A DNA stretch of 64,000 nucleotides, taken from positions 1-64,000 of the forward strand of contig MU858171.1 of NCBI GenBank assembly GCA_033297075.1. Direction: 5' to 3'. Source of the DNA: Rhypophila decipiens (taxonomy: Eukaryota; Ascomycota; Sordariomycetes; Sordariales; Naviculisporaceae). Shown piece after piece: positions 11,171 through 22,844 of the stretch (its first letter is position 1; each line of letters starts with the position of its first letter). A model generated the notes under the pieces. That model ran no database searches, was not told the DNA's origin, and saw only the letters and a list, made by a program, of their open reading frames with translations. A program made the translations under genes and the position numbers.

Positions 11171-11521
11171 CTAGTAATAGTATCTAGAAGAACAAAGTTA
11201 GCATGATGGATGACTATGTCTTGCTGAGATGTGAACTCACCCATAAGGCGAGACAGAACGCGAACTCCGAGAGCTGTGAGCCGACGGACTCCGGCTGCCC
11301 CGATGAGATGATCTCGGCCTGGGCTCCAGGTAGACGCTGCTTCTACTGGCCCGACTTTCGTAGCAGCTGCTGCAGTCTCCACGCATAAGGACGTATTGGG
11401 GACGGTCGTAGCCGTTAACATAGTTGCATGTCCCGTATGCCGAGCGCCAGCATGTTCCCGGGATGGCGAAGGGTCTCCCGGTGTGACCGCAGTTGTAAGA
11501 CTCGCGTTCAAAGAGACACAT
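11171..11521 (-). CDS. Small Met-Cys protein with a C-G-H motif and Ser/Arg tail
   Basis: This 97-residue protein is built from exons 11521-11241 and 11183-11171 on the minus strand. The 57-nt intron has a GTGAGT donor, a TGCTAAC branch point and a TTCTTCTAG acceptor. Splicing adds only YYY before the stop. The protein begins Met-Cys. Cysteines at 2, 11, 24, 32, 50 and 53 include CGH at 11-13 and a C-x2-C pair, an arrangement suited to metal binding. The second half is Ser/Arg-rich. Ascomycete genomes carry many such short Met-Cys proteins of unknown role. A 5' leader intron is possible upstream of the ATG. A relative with matching Cys2, Cys11 and C-x2-C lies at 29250-29627. Confidence 0.65.
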
Positions 11522-13954
11522 ATCGTTGATGGGGTTTTGGTATTGTCTTGCTGATCGATGTAGCAAGTGTAAGAGCAAAATGAACTCTACGTAATAGCTA
11601 GAGCGGATGAGCAACAGAGATATTTATAAGGTGAGGAGGGTGAGGTGGAGGAGGATGATGATGATTTCAAGCCATGATGCATCAACAACTGCCGCACTGT
11701 CTTATATCAACTCTGAAAAGATTCATGTTGGCAGCAGCCACAGACACATGATGCATTCCCCCATCGGTCGATCTGCCTTGAAGCGCCTATGACACCCAAG
11801 CCATCATGGTGTTGGCCCGCTAGGTGGACTGGTCGACAGCCAAGTTGGGTATGGTATCGCTGACATAGCAAACAGACTGCCATCAAGGTCGCAGCACTGC
11901 TTTTCCAGACCCGTGATGTGATGGGGTGAGCTTTGTGTGACACTACACCATAGAATGCCCAACTATGGATATGGGGAAAAAAAAAGAATTATAATGGTGG
12001 TGGTAGATTTGTGCACACTGGCGCATCTTGTAACAAAAGACGCTGTCGCCTGTCGAGCGCGGCTTCTGATTGGCGAATCAAGCCCAGAAAGGGGGCCGAG
12101 ATATCGGGCCGGGCCTCACCCAGACCCCCGACCATCTTTAGTGCTACCCTGGCCTACCCCGTAGACTCAACATACATGCGCCTACATTGCACTCGAGCCT
12201 CGAGGGCAAATCATTCTTCCCGGCTGCAGGTTCCGAGACCCGGACCGTTGAGAGATCCGACCAGGGGAGGGTTTGCAACATGGGGGTTACAGCTTACAGC
12301 CTCAATTGGCGCTGGCCATCTGGGGGGCAGATGATACACAATGGCGCCTTACAAAAATACCTGACCCAGACTGTCGGGTCCTGCCTGCACAAGACTTCAA
12401 GCATTGTGGCGTCTCTGAGACTCTGAAAGCTCATAACGTACCTTGTCACTGATTCACTGCCGGCACTTGACCCCCCATTGTACATGTCGCCTGTGCCACA
12501 GTAACCGGACCGAATGCGCAGGAACAAATCGATCAAATGCAGTTGAGCCACGATCGGGTTCCCTCTCCGTACTTTTCATGTGAAAGGGCTGTGAAGTCTT
12601 ACTCTTTCCACCCCAGATCCATGTTCCCGGTGAGTGGCCCTCTGGATTTGTACATGGCCAACAACCCTTCACCTTGATGCACGTGAGCGTCCTCACTGTC
12701 CTGGTCCCGAGCAGTGACAAATAGGTTCCTGGGGACTCCCTCCCTTGTCGACCTCTGGAGCACACCGTGGCTGTTCTCGAACAATTCATCAATGCCCCTG
12801 TCCTTGTAGAGATTCCAACGTGCTATGATATGCCAATCCCAATTTGAAGTGTTTGTCACTGGTTCATTGGCCGGTACATGGTCTACCCATTGGTCATTCT
12901 AGAAGCATAGTGACCTCTTGGGCTCATGAGGCTGATTTGATCAACAGCTTCTTATCGTACTGGATTCTGATGTCGCCGGAAGAGTCTGACGTCTCAACTT
13001 GGTCACCGACTCACCGTATCAATCCCAGGACGCGATGACCAGAAGGCCCGGATGTTGGATTCAGTCAAAGGGGCTGAGAGATTGAGGCAGCCCTAGCCAT
13101 TGACATGCGGTGAACAGTCAGGAGCCTCTTTTCCTATGAATCTTTATCAGTGAGGATCAGATGATAGGTAAAGTGACTGATAATCCACTACACATCTTCA
13201 ATCAAGATTTGAAAATACCACAGATTCAATCCGGCTGATCGAGGACGACTCCAGTGACCCAATATCAACAAGGTTGAGAATTGAGAATGAGATGGAGTGG
13301 AAGCCCGTCAACAATTCTTCATTGGACTTGTTGTCAGCGTCTATACTCAATGAAAGTACCCGGATCAACAGTACGTCCGAATATGTATAGAAATGACTGG
13401 CAAAGGCGGCATTCTCGGTCAAGAATGTGGCTGGTTTGCTTGAGCGGGTAAAACAAGATTCGGCAACAATACCTGTTTCTCCTGGGCCACCTACAACTTA
13501 TATCATCCATCTCGACTTGTTCCTTTTTGATTACGCAGCAGTCGGTGATTTCTATGTGAAACAAGGAATTTTGGTGATGCAACACAATTTATTTGATATT
13601 CATATGCCTACGCCGGACTGGAAAGGGGCAGTAGCTCCTCGTCGGAGCTCGACGGGGTAACCAGACAGATACTATCACGAATGAAGCGAGACACCAACTC
13701 CGTACAAGTAACATTCCAATATATTTAGGGATAAATTACTGCAAAGGAAAAAAAGTATGTCGACTATAGAAGGAGGTATAAGTCAGTCACCCATTCACCA
13801 GTAACCCCTTTTCCTCTGCCAAGACCCCAACACAAAAGCTCCAACATCACAAGGCCACAGCATCATCAGTCCATGGCGGACTTGACAAACAACCCAGCAT
13901 CGATTTGAAGCTGTAAATAGGTCGAAACTTTGTTTTGAAACAAACCAACTCACG
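11522..13954. other. 2.4-kb gene-poor tract
   Basis: Both strands were read. Only short frames without signal peptides, motifs or plausible splice chains were found. A poly-A run lies near 11980. I cannot support any gene, though a small unrecognised one is not excluded. Confidence 0.35.
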
Positions 13955-14720
13955 ATGCAATCTACCGCGCGCATCTTCCTTTCCGGGCTCCTGGCAGCTC
14001 TTCTGTCGCCTCTTGGATCGGCCCGGGTCACGGAAGCGCCGTCTCAGATAACCGCCGCGCCAACACCTCCAGTCCCATGCTCACTTACAAGCTTGATGCC
14101 TGAATGCGGTGTAAGAGCGTTTCCTTTCTTTTCGCATTTGAGTCTCTTACTCTTTTCGAGAAGATTATTTTCGGCCCAACAGCTCCCATCTCAAACACGT
14201 CCAGGGCCCCATCTACCCTTACCTGTTCGCCATGACCAAAACGGATGATCACAGTGGATAAAACGAGACTAATAATCCATCTTTGCAGATCCCTTGTGTC
14301 GCGTCCGCCGCTGTGAGTGCGGCCGGTTGTACCAATGCCATGGACTTCGCCTGTCAATGCAGCAACGCGTCCAAGATGCAGGCGGCGGTCATGCCCTGTG
14401 TCATATCCGCCTGCGGTGTGCCTACGGTTCCCGTGGTCGGCTCCGTGGCCAATGCCATTTGCACCGCGTGTGTCGGGACAGCCAAACCAAATAAACTAGG
14501 GAAGGGGACCAATAACAGAAAGGTGTGGGATATTCACCATGGGGTGTTAGTGCTCTTGCAAACCGCTAGCCCACTTTGGTTTGACCCAGTCAAGCCAGTC
14601 CAACCAACAGGTGCGTGGTTTAGCATCATGATGTACCGTACACGAACCGGGATGGGGGCGCGGGATGATTGCTTGTCCTACTCTAGCACTTCATGTTGTA
14701 GGCCAGCTCGACATGAATAA
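13955..14720 (+). CDS. CFEM-domain secreted protein
   Basis: This is a probable secreted CFEM protein; that fungal cysteine-rich fold is used in haem/iron handling, adhesion or host interaction. The first exon, 13955-14110, encodes a signal peptide and the first cysteines (PCSLTSLMPECG). A 178-nt intron (GTAAGA donor, TTTGCAG acceptor) leads to the second exon from 14289. That exon carries IPCVASA, GCTNAMDFACQC, a PCVISAC pair and a final ICTAC. The Cys spacing around FACQC fits CFEM. No clear GPI-anchor signal follows. The C-terminal extension after ICTAC, up to the stop at 14720, looks non-conserved and might be altered by an unrecognised splice event. The domain call is firm, the C-terminus is not. 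Confidence 0.7.
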
Positions 14721-15322
14721 TTCAATAAATATGCGGTGAAGGATTTTAATTCCCTCATCAGTGAACGATGTTCAGCACCAAAACAGAGAAGATGGTTGAC
14801 GTGATCGAGTTCATCGAGAGCGGGATCGGCCGATGGCACTCTCTTACGAATGTGAAATCAGTTCCGTGGTCCAGACTGGGAATAGCGCTGAGGGCGGAAA
14901 AATAGTGCTGTCAATTCCCCACAGTTAACGACAGGCGCACGTCACAGCAGCTGGCACCTGTATTCGCAGTTTAGGCTGTTCCCCAGGACCCACAGTGAAG
15001 CCCCCTGTCGCATGGGACGATTCACATGGCGCGGGCGCAACAGTGGCCGGAACTCGTCGGAGCTGTTGCGGCTGTTGTGCAGAAGGTGCAGCTGATGAGC
15101 GGGAAGGTGCTGAACCACTCACGCCACGGACGTTTTCGAGTCAAAAAAATTAAAAAAAAGTCAAAGCTTCACTTTTCCCTCCTTCTTCGTGGCCTGAACC
15201 AGAAACACCTCGTCCACCCGATTCTCTTCAATTGGAAGGTCCTCTTTTTCTACCTTCTTGTTCTGTCTCTATATACCCCGGATTCCTTGTTTGTTGTTTC
15301 TTTTCGTATCCATTAGCCCACC
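14721..15322. other. Promoter region of the aminotransferase gene
   Basis: The spacer includes an A-rich run near 15145-15163, pyrimidine-rich leader sequence and a TATATA-containing stretch near 15269. I see no separate gene. Confidence 0.4.
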
Positions 15323-16942
15323 ATGCTTTCTTCAGTCAGAATTGCTTCGCGCAGAGCGATCACCGCCCGCAATCTGGTTGCGCTGCGCGCATCTTCCACG
15401 TGGGCTAAGGTGCCCCAGGGCCCTCCTGTAAGTTTTTGGTTCCAACGTCCTCTCCACCACGCCGCCGCCGCCGCATCATGGTGCTTTAGTTGCTAACTGT
15501 ACTGATACCGCAGGATGTATGTAACTCTGACGAATCCACAGCATTTCTGAGCTCGCGTTCTCTCCCATCTGCTCTTCTCGTCTGCGAATCCGCTAACCAC
15601 AAGCTTCTCTTTGCACCTCGATTGATCAGGCCATTCTCGGTATGCGCCCCTGGAAATACTCTCTGGCGGACGCGAACAAGAAACTGACCGGTCTCTTCTC
15701 CAATAGGTATCACTGAAGCTTTCAAGGCCGACAAGTTCGAGAAGAAGATCAACCTTGGTGCGCAGCCCTCCCCTCGCATAGCATGACCCATTGGCCGTAT
15801 GACCCATTGGCCGTCGACTTACCGTTATATCCCGCGAGACAGGTGTCGGAGCTTACCGTGATGACAAGGGCAAGCCATATGTGCTGCCTTCGGTGCGCAA
15901 GGCCGAGGAGAAGGTGATCGGCTCCCGGTTGAACAAGGAGTATGCCGGCATCACCGGTGTGCCCGAATTCACCAAGGCTGCCGCCATTCTCGCCTATGGC
16001 AAGGACAGCTCGGCCCTCGACCGCCTTGCCATCACACAGTCCATCTCTGGCACCGGTGCCCTGCGCATCGGCGGTGCCTTCCTCTCGCGCTTCTTCCCTG
16101 GCGCCAAGAACATCTACATCCCCAAGCCCTCATGGGCCAACCACGCGGCCGTCTTCAAGGACTCTGGCCTCAGCGTCGAGACCTACTCGTACTATGACAA
16201 GAACACCATCGGCCTCGACTTCGAGGGCATGATCGCCGACATCAAGGCGGCCCCCAAGGGCAGCATCTTCCTCTTCCACGCCTGCGCGCACAACCCCACC
16301 GGTGTCGACCCTACCCCTGAGCAGTGGAAGGAGATCGAGGCGGCCGTCAAGGCGCAGGGCCATTACTCCTTCTTCGACATGGCCTACCAGGGATTCGCCT
16401 CGGGTGACATCCACAAGGACGCCTTCGCTCTCCGTTACTTTGTCGAGAAGGGCCACAACGTCTGCCTGGCTCAGTCCTTCGCCAAGAACATGGGTCTCTA
16501 CGGCGAGCGTATCGGTGCCTTCTCCATCGTGTGCGCCGATGCCGAAGAGCGCAAGCGCGTCGACTCGCAGATCAAGATCCTGGTCCGCCCATTGTACTCC
16601 AACCCCCCCATCCACGGTGCCCGCATCGCTGCCGAGATCCTCAACACTCCCGAGCTCTACGACCAGTGGCTCGTCGAGGTCAAGGACATGGCCGACCGCA
16701 TCATCACCATGCGCGCCCTCCTCAAGGACAACCTGGAGAAGCTCGGGTCCAAGCACGACTGGAGCCACATCACCAGCCAGATCGGCATGTTCGCCTATAC
16801 CGGTCTGACCCCCGAGCAGATGGACACCCTCGCCAAGGAGCACAGCGTCTATGCCACCCGTGACGGACGTATCTCGGTCGCCGGCATCACCAGCGACAAC
16901 GTTGGCCGTCTCGCCAAGGCCATCTTCAAGGTTAAGGGTTAA
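15323..16942 (+). CDS. Aspartate aminotransferase, mitochondrial
   Basis: This PLP enzyme interconverts aspartate plus 2-oxoglutarate with oxaloacetate plus glutamate, and serves the malate-aspartate shuttle. The product is 422 residues, the usual length for the mitochondrial class-I enzyme. It has an Arg/Ser-rich presequence and the PLP-lysine motif [12 protein letters not shown]. Also visible are the motifs [21 protein letters not shown] and [13 protein letters not shown]. Exons are 15323-15427, 15514-15516, 15630-15639, 15707-15757 and 15843-16942. The second exon is only GAT and the third only 10 nt. They are needed to give the conserved GPPDAILGITEAFK, and each flanking intron has its own branch-point-like sequence. 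The last intron contains a 16-bp tandem duplication near 15783. Confidence 0.93.
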
Positions 16943-17492
16943 GAGTAGAAAAGCAGCTTGGCTAGGTGCTTTGAAATACAGGACAGAAGGGGTACCGCGC
17001 GTAATAACTGACTAGAGGTGTCAACTGCGGAGTTGGGAAACGTGGCAATTTGCTCTTTTGCGTGGTACGATAAAAAAAAGAGGACGTGTCACCCAAGGCA
17101 TAAATAGAGGTGCGCCGTCTATAGAACGGAGTCGCACAGATTCCAAAGGAGCATCTTCTTGACCTAGAAAGAACATGCCACCTTCCTCTAGATATCCAGC
17201 TGTATAATACAAGAAATGAACTCAGTTATGACTAGAACCTCGTCCTCTTGACTGTGCATGCGTATTATGACTCTTTACAGACATATTATTAGCTGACAGC
17301 CATGTCTAGAAGCGCATCTCGAAGCCGTAATGCTGATATCTACCCTGAATTGGCCTCGAGGCCCTAACGCCTTCTTCATAAATGTATACACTTTTGCTTC
17401 ACTTGAAGCAGCAAAATAATATCGTGTCATGACATCATCATTATCATTACCCATCAGAGCTCAGAAAACAAGCAAGCAAGAAAGAGGAGCGA
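16943..17492. other. Convergent 3' region, no gene seen
   Basis: This is the downstream region shared by the aminotransferase gene and the minus-strand gene that follows. It would contain both 3' UTRs. No gene is supported. Confidence 0.35.
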
Positions 17493-18734
17493 TCAAGCCC
17501 TTCCGAGTCGCTCTAGATCCCCTCTCACTTCTTCCATCTGTCGCCCCATTTCGCGGTACAACCTGGCCATCTCTCGCATTGTCCGTTCTTTTCCGCGATC
17601 CCTTTCTTTGCCCCTTGTCCTCTCTTGCTCCCTAGCCCGGGGTGAGCGTCTAACACCACCGCCGCCAGCACTGTCCTCATCGTCTGGGTCCCCTTGTGCG
17701 TCGACGTTCACTCCATATTCAGCCAGTTCACTCTTCAGGTTCCTCATTCCTTCTTTTAACCTTCCTTTGCCATCGCGAAGATGCATCATATAGTTGGCCA
17801 AAGCTCGTGTGATATCCGGCGAGTAGGTATCTCGTCTAGCTTGCCAAAGGGAAATTTGTATCTCTTGCTCTTGTTTCTGGGCATTGAGCGCCATCTCGGT
17901 GGCGCGGAACTCGAGTGATCGGGCGATGGGGCCGTGTTTGGACTCGAGAGAGCGGAGGAGTCGGGTCAATGCAACGGCATTATCCGAGAGGTAGTCTGTG
18001 AGGGATGTTGCTGTTGCGAGTCGTGATTTTGTTAAGGAAGCTTGACGAGACTGGATCGTGTCTTGGAGGCTGGCTGCGTAATTCGGAAGGGCTGGTACAG
18101 AGCGGTGCACAAAAGAGGGGTTCGTGGATGGATTCGAAATTCGTGCTAGGTGGACAGCTGAGGCGTGAAGGTTTGTCGATACGAGGCCTGCTAGCTGTGG
18201 GAGCAGCGTCGGAAGGATTGAGAAGGGTGGATTCGAGAGAAGTAGGGCGGTCGATGAGGCAGATAGCTCCGAGTCAGAGGGCGGCGAGAGAAACGGTGGT
18301 AATAGCACTAATAGGTCCAGCAAGGCGGGTGGGAGTTGTTCGACAGAGGATGTGGCACGGTTATGTCGCGCTTGTTGCGACTGAACTTTTGTCCTTCTGG
18401 TGCCGATGGTTGGTTGTGGGAGGGCCGGCTTTGCGGTTTCACTCGGCGTTGGGTCTACGGTGGTGATGGTATGGGTGAGGAGATGTTGTTTCGCAGCTTT
18501 CAGTCGGCGCTTGTCAAGCTCCTAAATATCACCAAAACGGAATCAGTGTGAATCGCCGGGTATCGAAAATTCATGGACGGCTTGACGTACTTCGTGCACA
18601 GCTTTGCGCTCCCTCGCAGCGGGATTGTTCTTGGTTGACCCATCGGGATTGAGAATGACTGTTGTTAACGTCGTGTAGAGGGTTGCGAATTCGGGATTGT
18701 TCTGCAAAACTGCCTCCTCAACCGGCGGGAGCAT
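17493..18734 (-). CDS. Unknown protein with charged C-terminal helix, 390 aa
   Basis: Exons 18734-18591 and 18521-17493 are joined by a 69-nt intron (GTACGT donor, ATTTAG acceptor). Splicing gives a continuous protein beginning MLPPVEEAVLQNNP. The N-terminal 100 residues are helical and basic, with NPDGSTKNNPAARERKAVHE at the splice junction. The middle is rich in Leu, Ser and Ala and is predicted helical. The C-terminus is a highly charged Arg/Glu helix resembling a coiled coil (REQERTRGKERDRGKER). No signal peptide or known domain is recognised. The gene is divergent from the bL28m gene with a 507-bp shared promoter. A longer in-frame N-terminus exists upstream, but its sequence looks non-coding. 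Confidence 0.75.
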
Positions 18735-19241
18735 CGTGAATGAAGAGATGTAAAAGCGTCGGCGCAGGATGGCTGCAATTGCTCCCGAGCTTGTAACGGA
18801 GATTGTTCGAACTTCGGCTTTGCCCCGGGCTGTCCAGCCTTCTGCGCGACCCTGCAGCTTGGGGAGCTTTGGTCCAGTGTCGTGGGGCTCGGGAAACGGT
18901 TCCACGAAAGCACGTGAGAGCAGCGCTCTTGGCCCATGCACAGACCAGAAGACTATTCCATTACCGGGGTTTCAAGCTCCAGGATCCGCTTTTGGGGAAC
19001 GAGCTGCCAAAACTTGAGCGGCAGCATCACGAACGAATTTATCACCGGTGTCGACAGGGCATCGTGCTGCCCCTTCAACCCACGACAATTCAACCCGAAC
19101 CAGTGGCGCTCCTGATATTCGAAGTACCTCGCGACATTTTCTAACGTTCGATTTTCTTTCCGCATTGCCTCTTCAGGCTTTCGCTCAACCAAAACCTCAA
19201 CCTCGATACCACTCCTCTCGTCGGTCTAAAACAAAGCAATA
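18735..19241. promoter_or_regulatory. Shared divergent promoter region
   Basis: This 507-bp spacer separates divergent start codons (unknown gene on minus, bL28m on plus). Both 5' leaders and promoters must lie here. No TATA box is obvious. The call rests on position alone. Confidence 0.4.
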
Positions 19242-20030
19242 ATGGCGTCCAACACTCTTCTCCGACCCTGTCTCCGGACAAAATCATCGCTCTCCTCCGC
19301 CCAGACTCCCTTCACAGCTCTTCGACCAGCCCTCAGCAGCAGGATACCACAAACCCAACTCCGCTCGTACAAGCAATACAAAGTCCCCGACAGCGAGATC
19401 CCCGTACCCTCGGTATCAGGCAAGACGGGTGTGGCCGGGCTCGAGATCCCGCCTTACCCATTCGGTGAGCGCCAGTTTTACAAGCAGTCCAACAGGGGCC
19501 TCTACGGCAGCGCGCGCATCAGGTTCGGCAACGTCGTCTCAGAGAGAAACGAGATCAAGACGCGGCGCAAGTGGCGGCCCAATGTGCAGAACAAGCGGCT
19601 CTGGTCCGAGAGCCTGGGCATCATGGTGCGCACACGAGTGACGACCCGAGTCCTCCGGACAATTGACAAGCTCGGCGGACTGGACGAATATCTCTTGGGC
19701 TCCAAAACGGGTCGGATCAAGGATCTTGGGCCCTGGGGCTGGATGCTCCGGTGGAGAATCATGCAGACCCCCAAGATCAAGGAGCGCTTTGCCCGCGAGA
19801 GAGAAGCTCTCGGGCTACCGCTGTTGAAGGAGACCCAGTCTGATGGGCAGTTGGAGGCTGATATGCAGTCCGTGGTGCTCGGGACAGGCATTCCTGCCCA
19901 TGATGTCCTTGCCGAGACAGACCGGATGCTCAAGGGCGACCAGGAGTTTGCGATTGGTGAGGAGGATACCCTTTCAGAGGAGGTCAAGGAGGATGAGTTT
20001 ATGAAGGAGGTCGATCCTCGCAAATCCTGA
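19242..20030 (+). CDS. Mitochondrial large-subunit ribosomal protein bL28m
   Basis: This is a structural protein of the mitochondrial 54S ribosomal subunit. The single exon encodes 262 residues. An Arg/Ser-rich N-terminus without acidic residues fits a mitochondrial presequence. The bL28 core spans about residues 80-150, with RGLYGSARIRFGN, KTRRKWRPNVQNK and VTTRVLRTIDKLGG. A fungal extension of about 110 residues follows, ending in an acidic tail, as is usual for fungal mitoribosomal bL28. The ATG at 19242 has a good context (AATAATGG). The gene is convergent with the tryptophan synthase gene, whose stop is 448 bp downstream. Confidence 0.92.
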   Translation: MASNTLLRPCLRTKSSLSSAQTPFTALRPALSSRIPQTQLRSYKQYKVPDSEIPVPSVSGKTGVAGLEIPPYPFGERQFYKQSNRGLYGSARIRFGNVVSERNEIKTRRKWRPNVQNKRLWSESLGIMVRTRVTTRVLRTIDKLGGLDEYLLGSKTGRIKDLGPWGWMLRWRIMQTPKIKERFAREREALGLPLLKETQSDGQLEADMQSVVLGTGIPAHDVLAETDRMLKGDQEFAIGEEDTLSEEVKEDEFMKEVDPRKS

Positions 20031-20477
20031 GCATTAAACTGACGGGGTTATGGATAAACGGGCTATCTTTCGACCACTTGTGCTCGAACAAGGCACCAAC
20101 AATGTACACTGTATAATATACCTTTTTCTTGTACACACAAATTAGATCTCTTTTCCACACGATTCGGGTCACGCCGGACATTCACGAATGATTGTTCATG
20201 GGGAACCGTTGTTGAGATATGCCTGAAAGGGACAGGCCAAATCTTCTATTTGTTCTCTATACTGGTTTCGCAGGAAGAGGCCCTCAGGTGGCCATCCAGG
20301 AACATAAAGTAGAGAAGGGTTAAAATATAAATATTGGTTGATCCAATAGACGAAGAGAAAACCACCAACGACAACCGCACAGACATCTCCTCCTCTTTTA
20401 TACCATCTTGTACACATGTATCATATATGCATATATGCTGTAATCAAGCGTACCACCAAACAGGTGGAATCATCGCT
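20031..20477. other. Convergent 3' spacer
   Basis: This is spacer between the bL28m and tryptophan synthase stop codons. Both 3' UTRs would lie here. No gene is seen. Confidence 0.4.
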
Positions 20478-22844
20478 TTAGAAACGCAAGTCCCAGCCGA
20501 TCTTGGGTCCAAGGATGGGCAGCTCATCAGCCACACTCTGGACGTCCTTGTCGCCACGACCACTCAAGCAAATGACGAGGTCTTCGTCCTTCTTCATCGT
20601 CTTGGCCAGCTCGATAGCACCGTAGATTCCGTGTGCCGACTCTAGCGCGGGGATAATACCTTCCATCTGGCTCATCAGACGGAACCCAATGAAGGCTTCG
20701 GCATCCGTGGCAGCAACAAACTTGGCGCGCTCCGAATCCTTCCAGTTGGAAAGCTCGGGGCCGACACCGGGATAATCGAGGCCGGCCGAGATGGAATGCG
20801 TCTCGTCAATCTGGCCGTGCTCGTTCTGCAGGATATAGGTACGCACGCCGTGAAGCACGCCCTTGGAGCCCGCAGTCAGAGTGGCGCTGTGTCGCGGAGT
20901 GTCAATACCGTCACCTCCTGCTTCCACACCCAGAAGCTTTACACTGGGGTCGTTGCTGAAGGGGTAGAACATGCCGACGGCATTGCTGCCGCCACCGACG
21001 CAAGCAACGACGGCATCGGGAAGCTTGCCGCGCTTTTCCATCATCTGCGCCTTGGTCTCGTTGCCGATAACCGACTGGAAGGTGCGCACAATGGTGGGGA
21101 AAGGATGGGGACCAATGGCAGATCCGATGATATAATGGGTGTCGTCCAAATTGACGACCCAAGCGCGAAGGGCCTCGTTGACAGCATCACGGAGAGTACG
21201 GCTGCCGGCTTCAACTGCAACAACCTTGGCGCCCAGGAGCTTCATGCGGAAGACGTTTAGTGCCTGACGGCGCACATCTTCGGCACCCATATAGACAGTG
21301 CACTCCATGCCAAACTTGGCGCAAACAGTAGCAGTGGCGACACCGTGCTGGCCTGCGCCAGTCTCGGCAATGATCTTTTTCTTTCCCAGCCTGCGCGCAA
21401 GAAGAAGTTGGCCGAGAGCGTTGTTGATCTTGTGAGAGCCAGTGTGGTTCAGATCTTCTCTCTTGAGCCAGATATTCGCGCCGCCGGCATACTCGGTCAG
21501 CCTCTCGGCGAGATGGAGGTGGCCGGGCCGTCCCATCCAGGGGTAGTAGGACCGGTACTCTTCCCAGAAAGCAGGGTCATCCTTGATCTTGTTGAAGCCG
21601 TCTTCGAGCTCAGAAAGACAGTCCATCAGAGACTCGGGCACGTACTGTCCACCGAACTCGCCGAATCTTGGTGGGATCTTGTTGTGGAGAGCCGAGAGCT
21701 GAGAGACGAGGTCGGACTCGGACTCGGTGATGACTTCGTCGACGGTAACCTGGCCGTTGGGCTCTTGGGCGACAGAGGCAGCCTCAATGATGCCAACTTC
21801 GCGCGTGTTCTCCTCCTCGGCAGAAGCATCGCGTCCGCAGAGATAGGCGCAGAACTCCTCGACCGCCTTGGCTTCTTGACCCTTGGCAGCCTTTTGCAAG
21901 GTGCTGACAATCATGCTACCAACAACGACACCGTCGGCAACCTGTGCAACCGAGACAAAGTGGTCGCGGGTGCTGACGCCGAACCCGACAGCCGCGGGCT
22001 TGTCACCGCTATACTTCTTGACACGCGAGAGGAGCTCGGGGAGGTTGGCATTGAGAGTGCCCAGGGCGCCTGTGACACCCTGGCGGGACACGACATAGAT
22101 GAACGAGTCAGCGAGCTTGCAGAGGATGCGCATGCGGGCATCCGAGGTGGCGGGGGCGATGAGAGGGACGTAGGACAGTCTGGAGTCAGAGAATAACAAG
22201 TCAGCCAAGTGTTCTCGGACACCAATTCCAATGCGAGTGACTCCAAAGAACATACCCTCCGCGGGTGCAAAGCTTGCGGAACGAAACAGCCTCCTCGGGA
22301 GGCAGGTCGACAATGATGAAGCCATTGACGCCGGCATCCTGGCAGTCCTTGAGCAGACGCTCCTCGCCGTAGCTGAGGAGGGGGTTGTAGTATCCCATGA
22401 GCAGGATGGGCGCCTTCAGGCCACGCTTGCGAGAGTCGCGGACCATCTGGAGGGTCGACTCGATGGTGACTCCATTCTGGAGAGCGACAGTATTGGAGGT
22501 CTGGATGGTGGGACCGTCGGCGATGGGATCGGTGAAGGGGACGCCGAGTTCGATAACGTCTGGCGAGAAGAGCAGCACCGTCGGTTAATAAAGTCCCAGT
22601 TTGTTGTGTAAACAGAGTGACTAGCAAGCTTACCGGCGCCTCCCTTCTCCATGGCCAGAAGAACATCGGGAGTGTGCTCAGGGGTAGGAAACCCGGCCGT
22701 GACATAGGTGACGAGCGCAGCCTGTTCCAGTCAGCCAAAAGGCTCACATTTAAATTTTGCTAACATTGACTGTGCCCGGTCGAAAAGAAAACATACCCGG
22801 TTCTGGGCCTTGCAGCGCGCAAAAGTCTTCTTGAGACCTTCCAT
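20478..22844 (-). CDS. Tryptophan synthase, bifunctional TrpA-TrpB
   Basis: This cytosolic enzyme makes tryptophan from indole-3-glycerol phosphate and serine in the last two steps of the pathway. Exons are 22844-22797, 22721-22634, 22559-22256 and 22179-20478, giving 713 residues with an intact frame. The alpha domain occupies about residues 1-260. It has the catalytic Glu in [11 protein letters not shown] and Asp in [10 protein letters not shown], plus the GFGVST phosphate loop. A linker of about 60 residues leads to the beta domain ([11 protein letters not shown]). The beta domain carries the PLP lysine in [10 protein letters not shown], the [10 protein letters not shown] loop and the GGGSNA phosphate loop. 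Fungal enzymes have this fused order. The start gives [12 protein letters not shown], as expected for the family. Confidence 0.96.

Noticed and set aside
16130..16843. 237-codon minus-strand frame inside the aminotransferase gene
   Set aside because: It is antisense to a clear aminotransferase and rich in Val/Leu/Asp/Gly, as expected of a shadow frame.
21345..22196. 283-codon plus-strand frame inside tryptophan synthase
   Set aside because: It lies opposite the TrpA-TrpB coding exon, crosses into an intron and has no motif.
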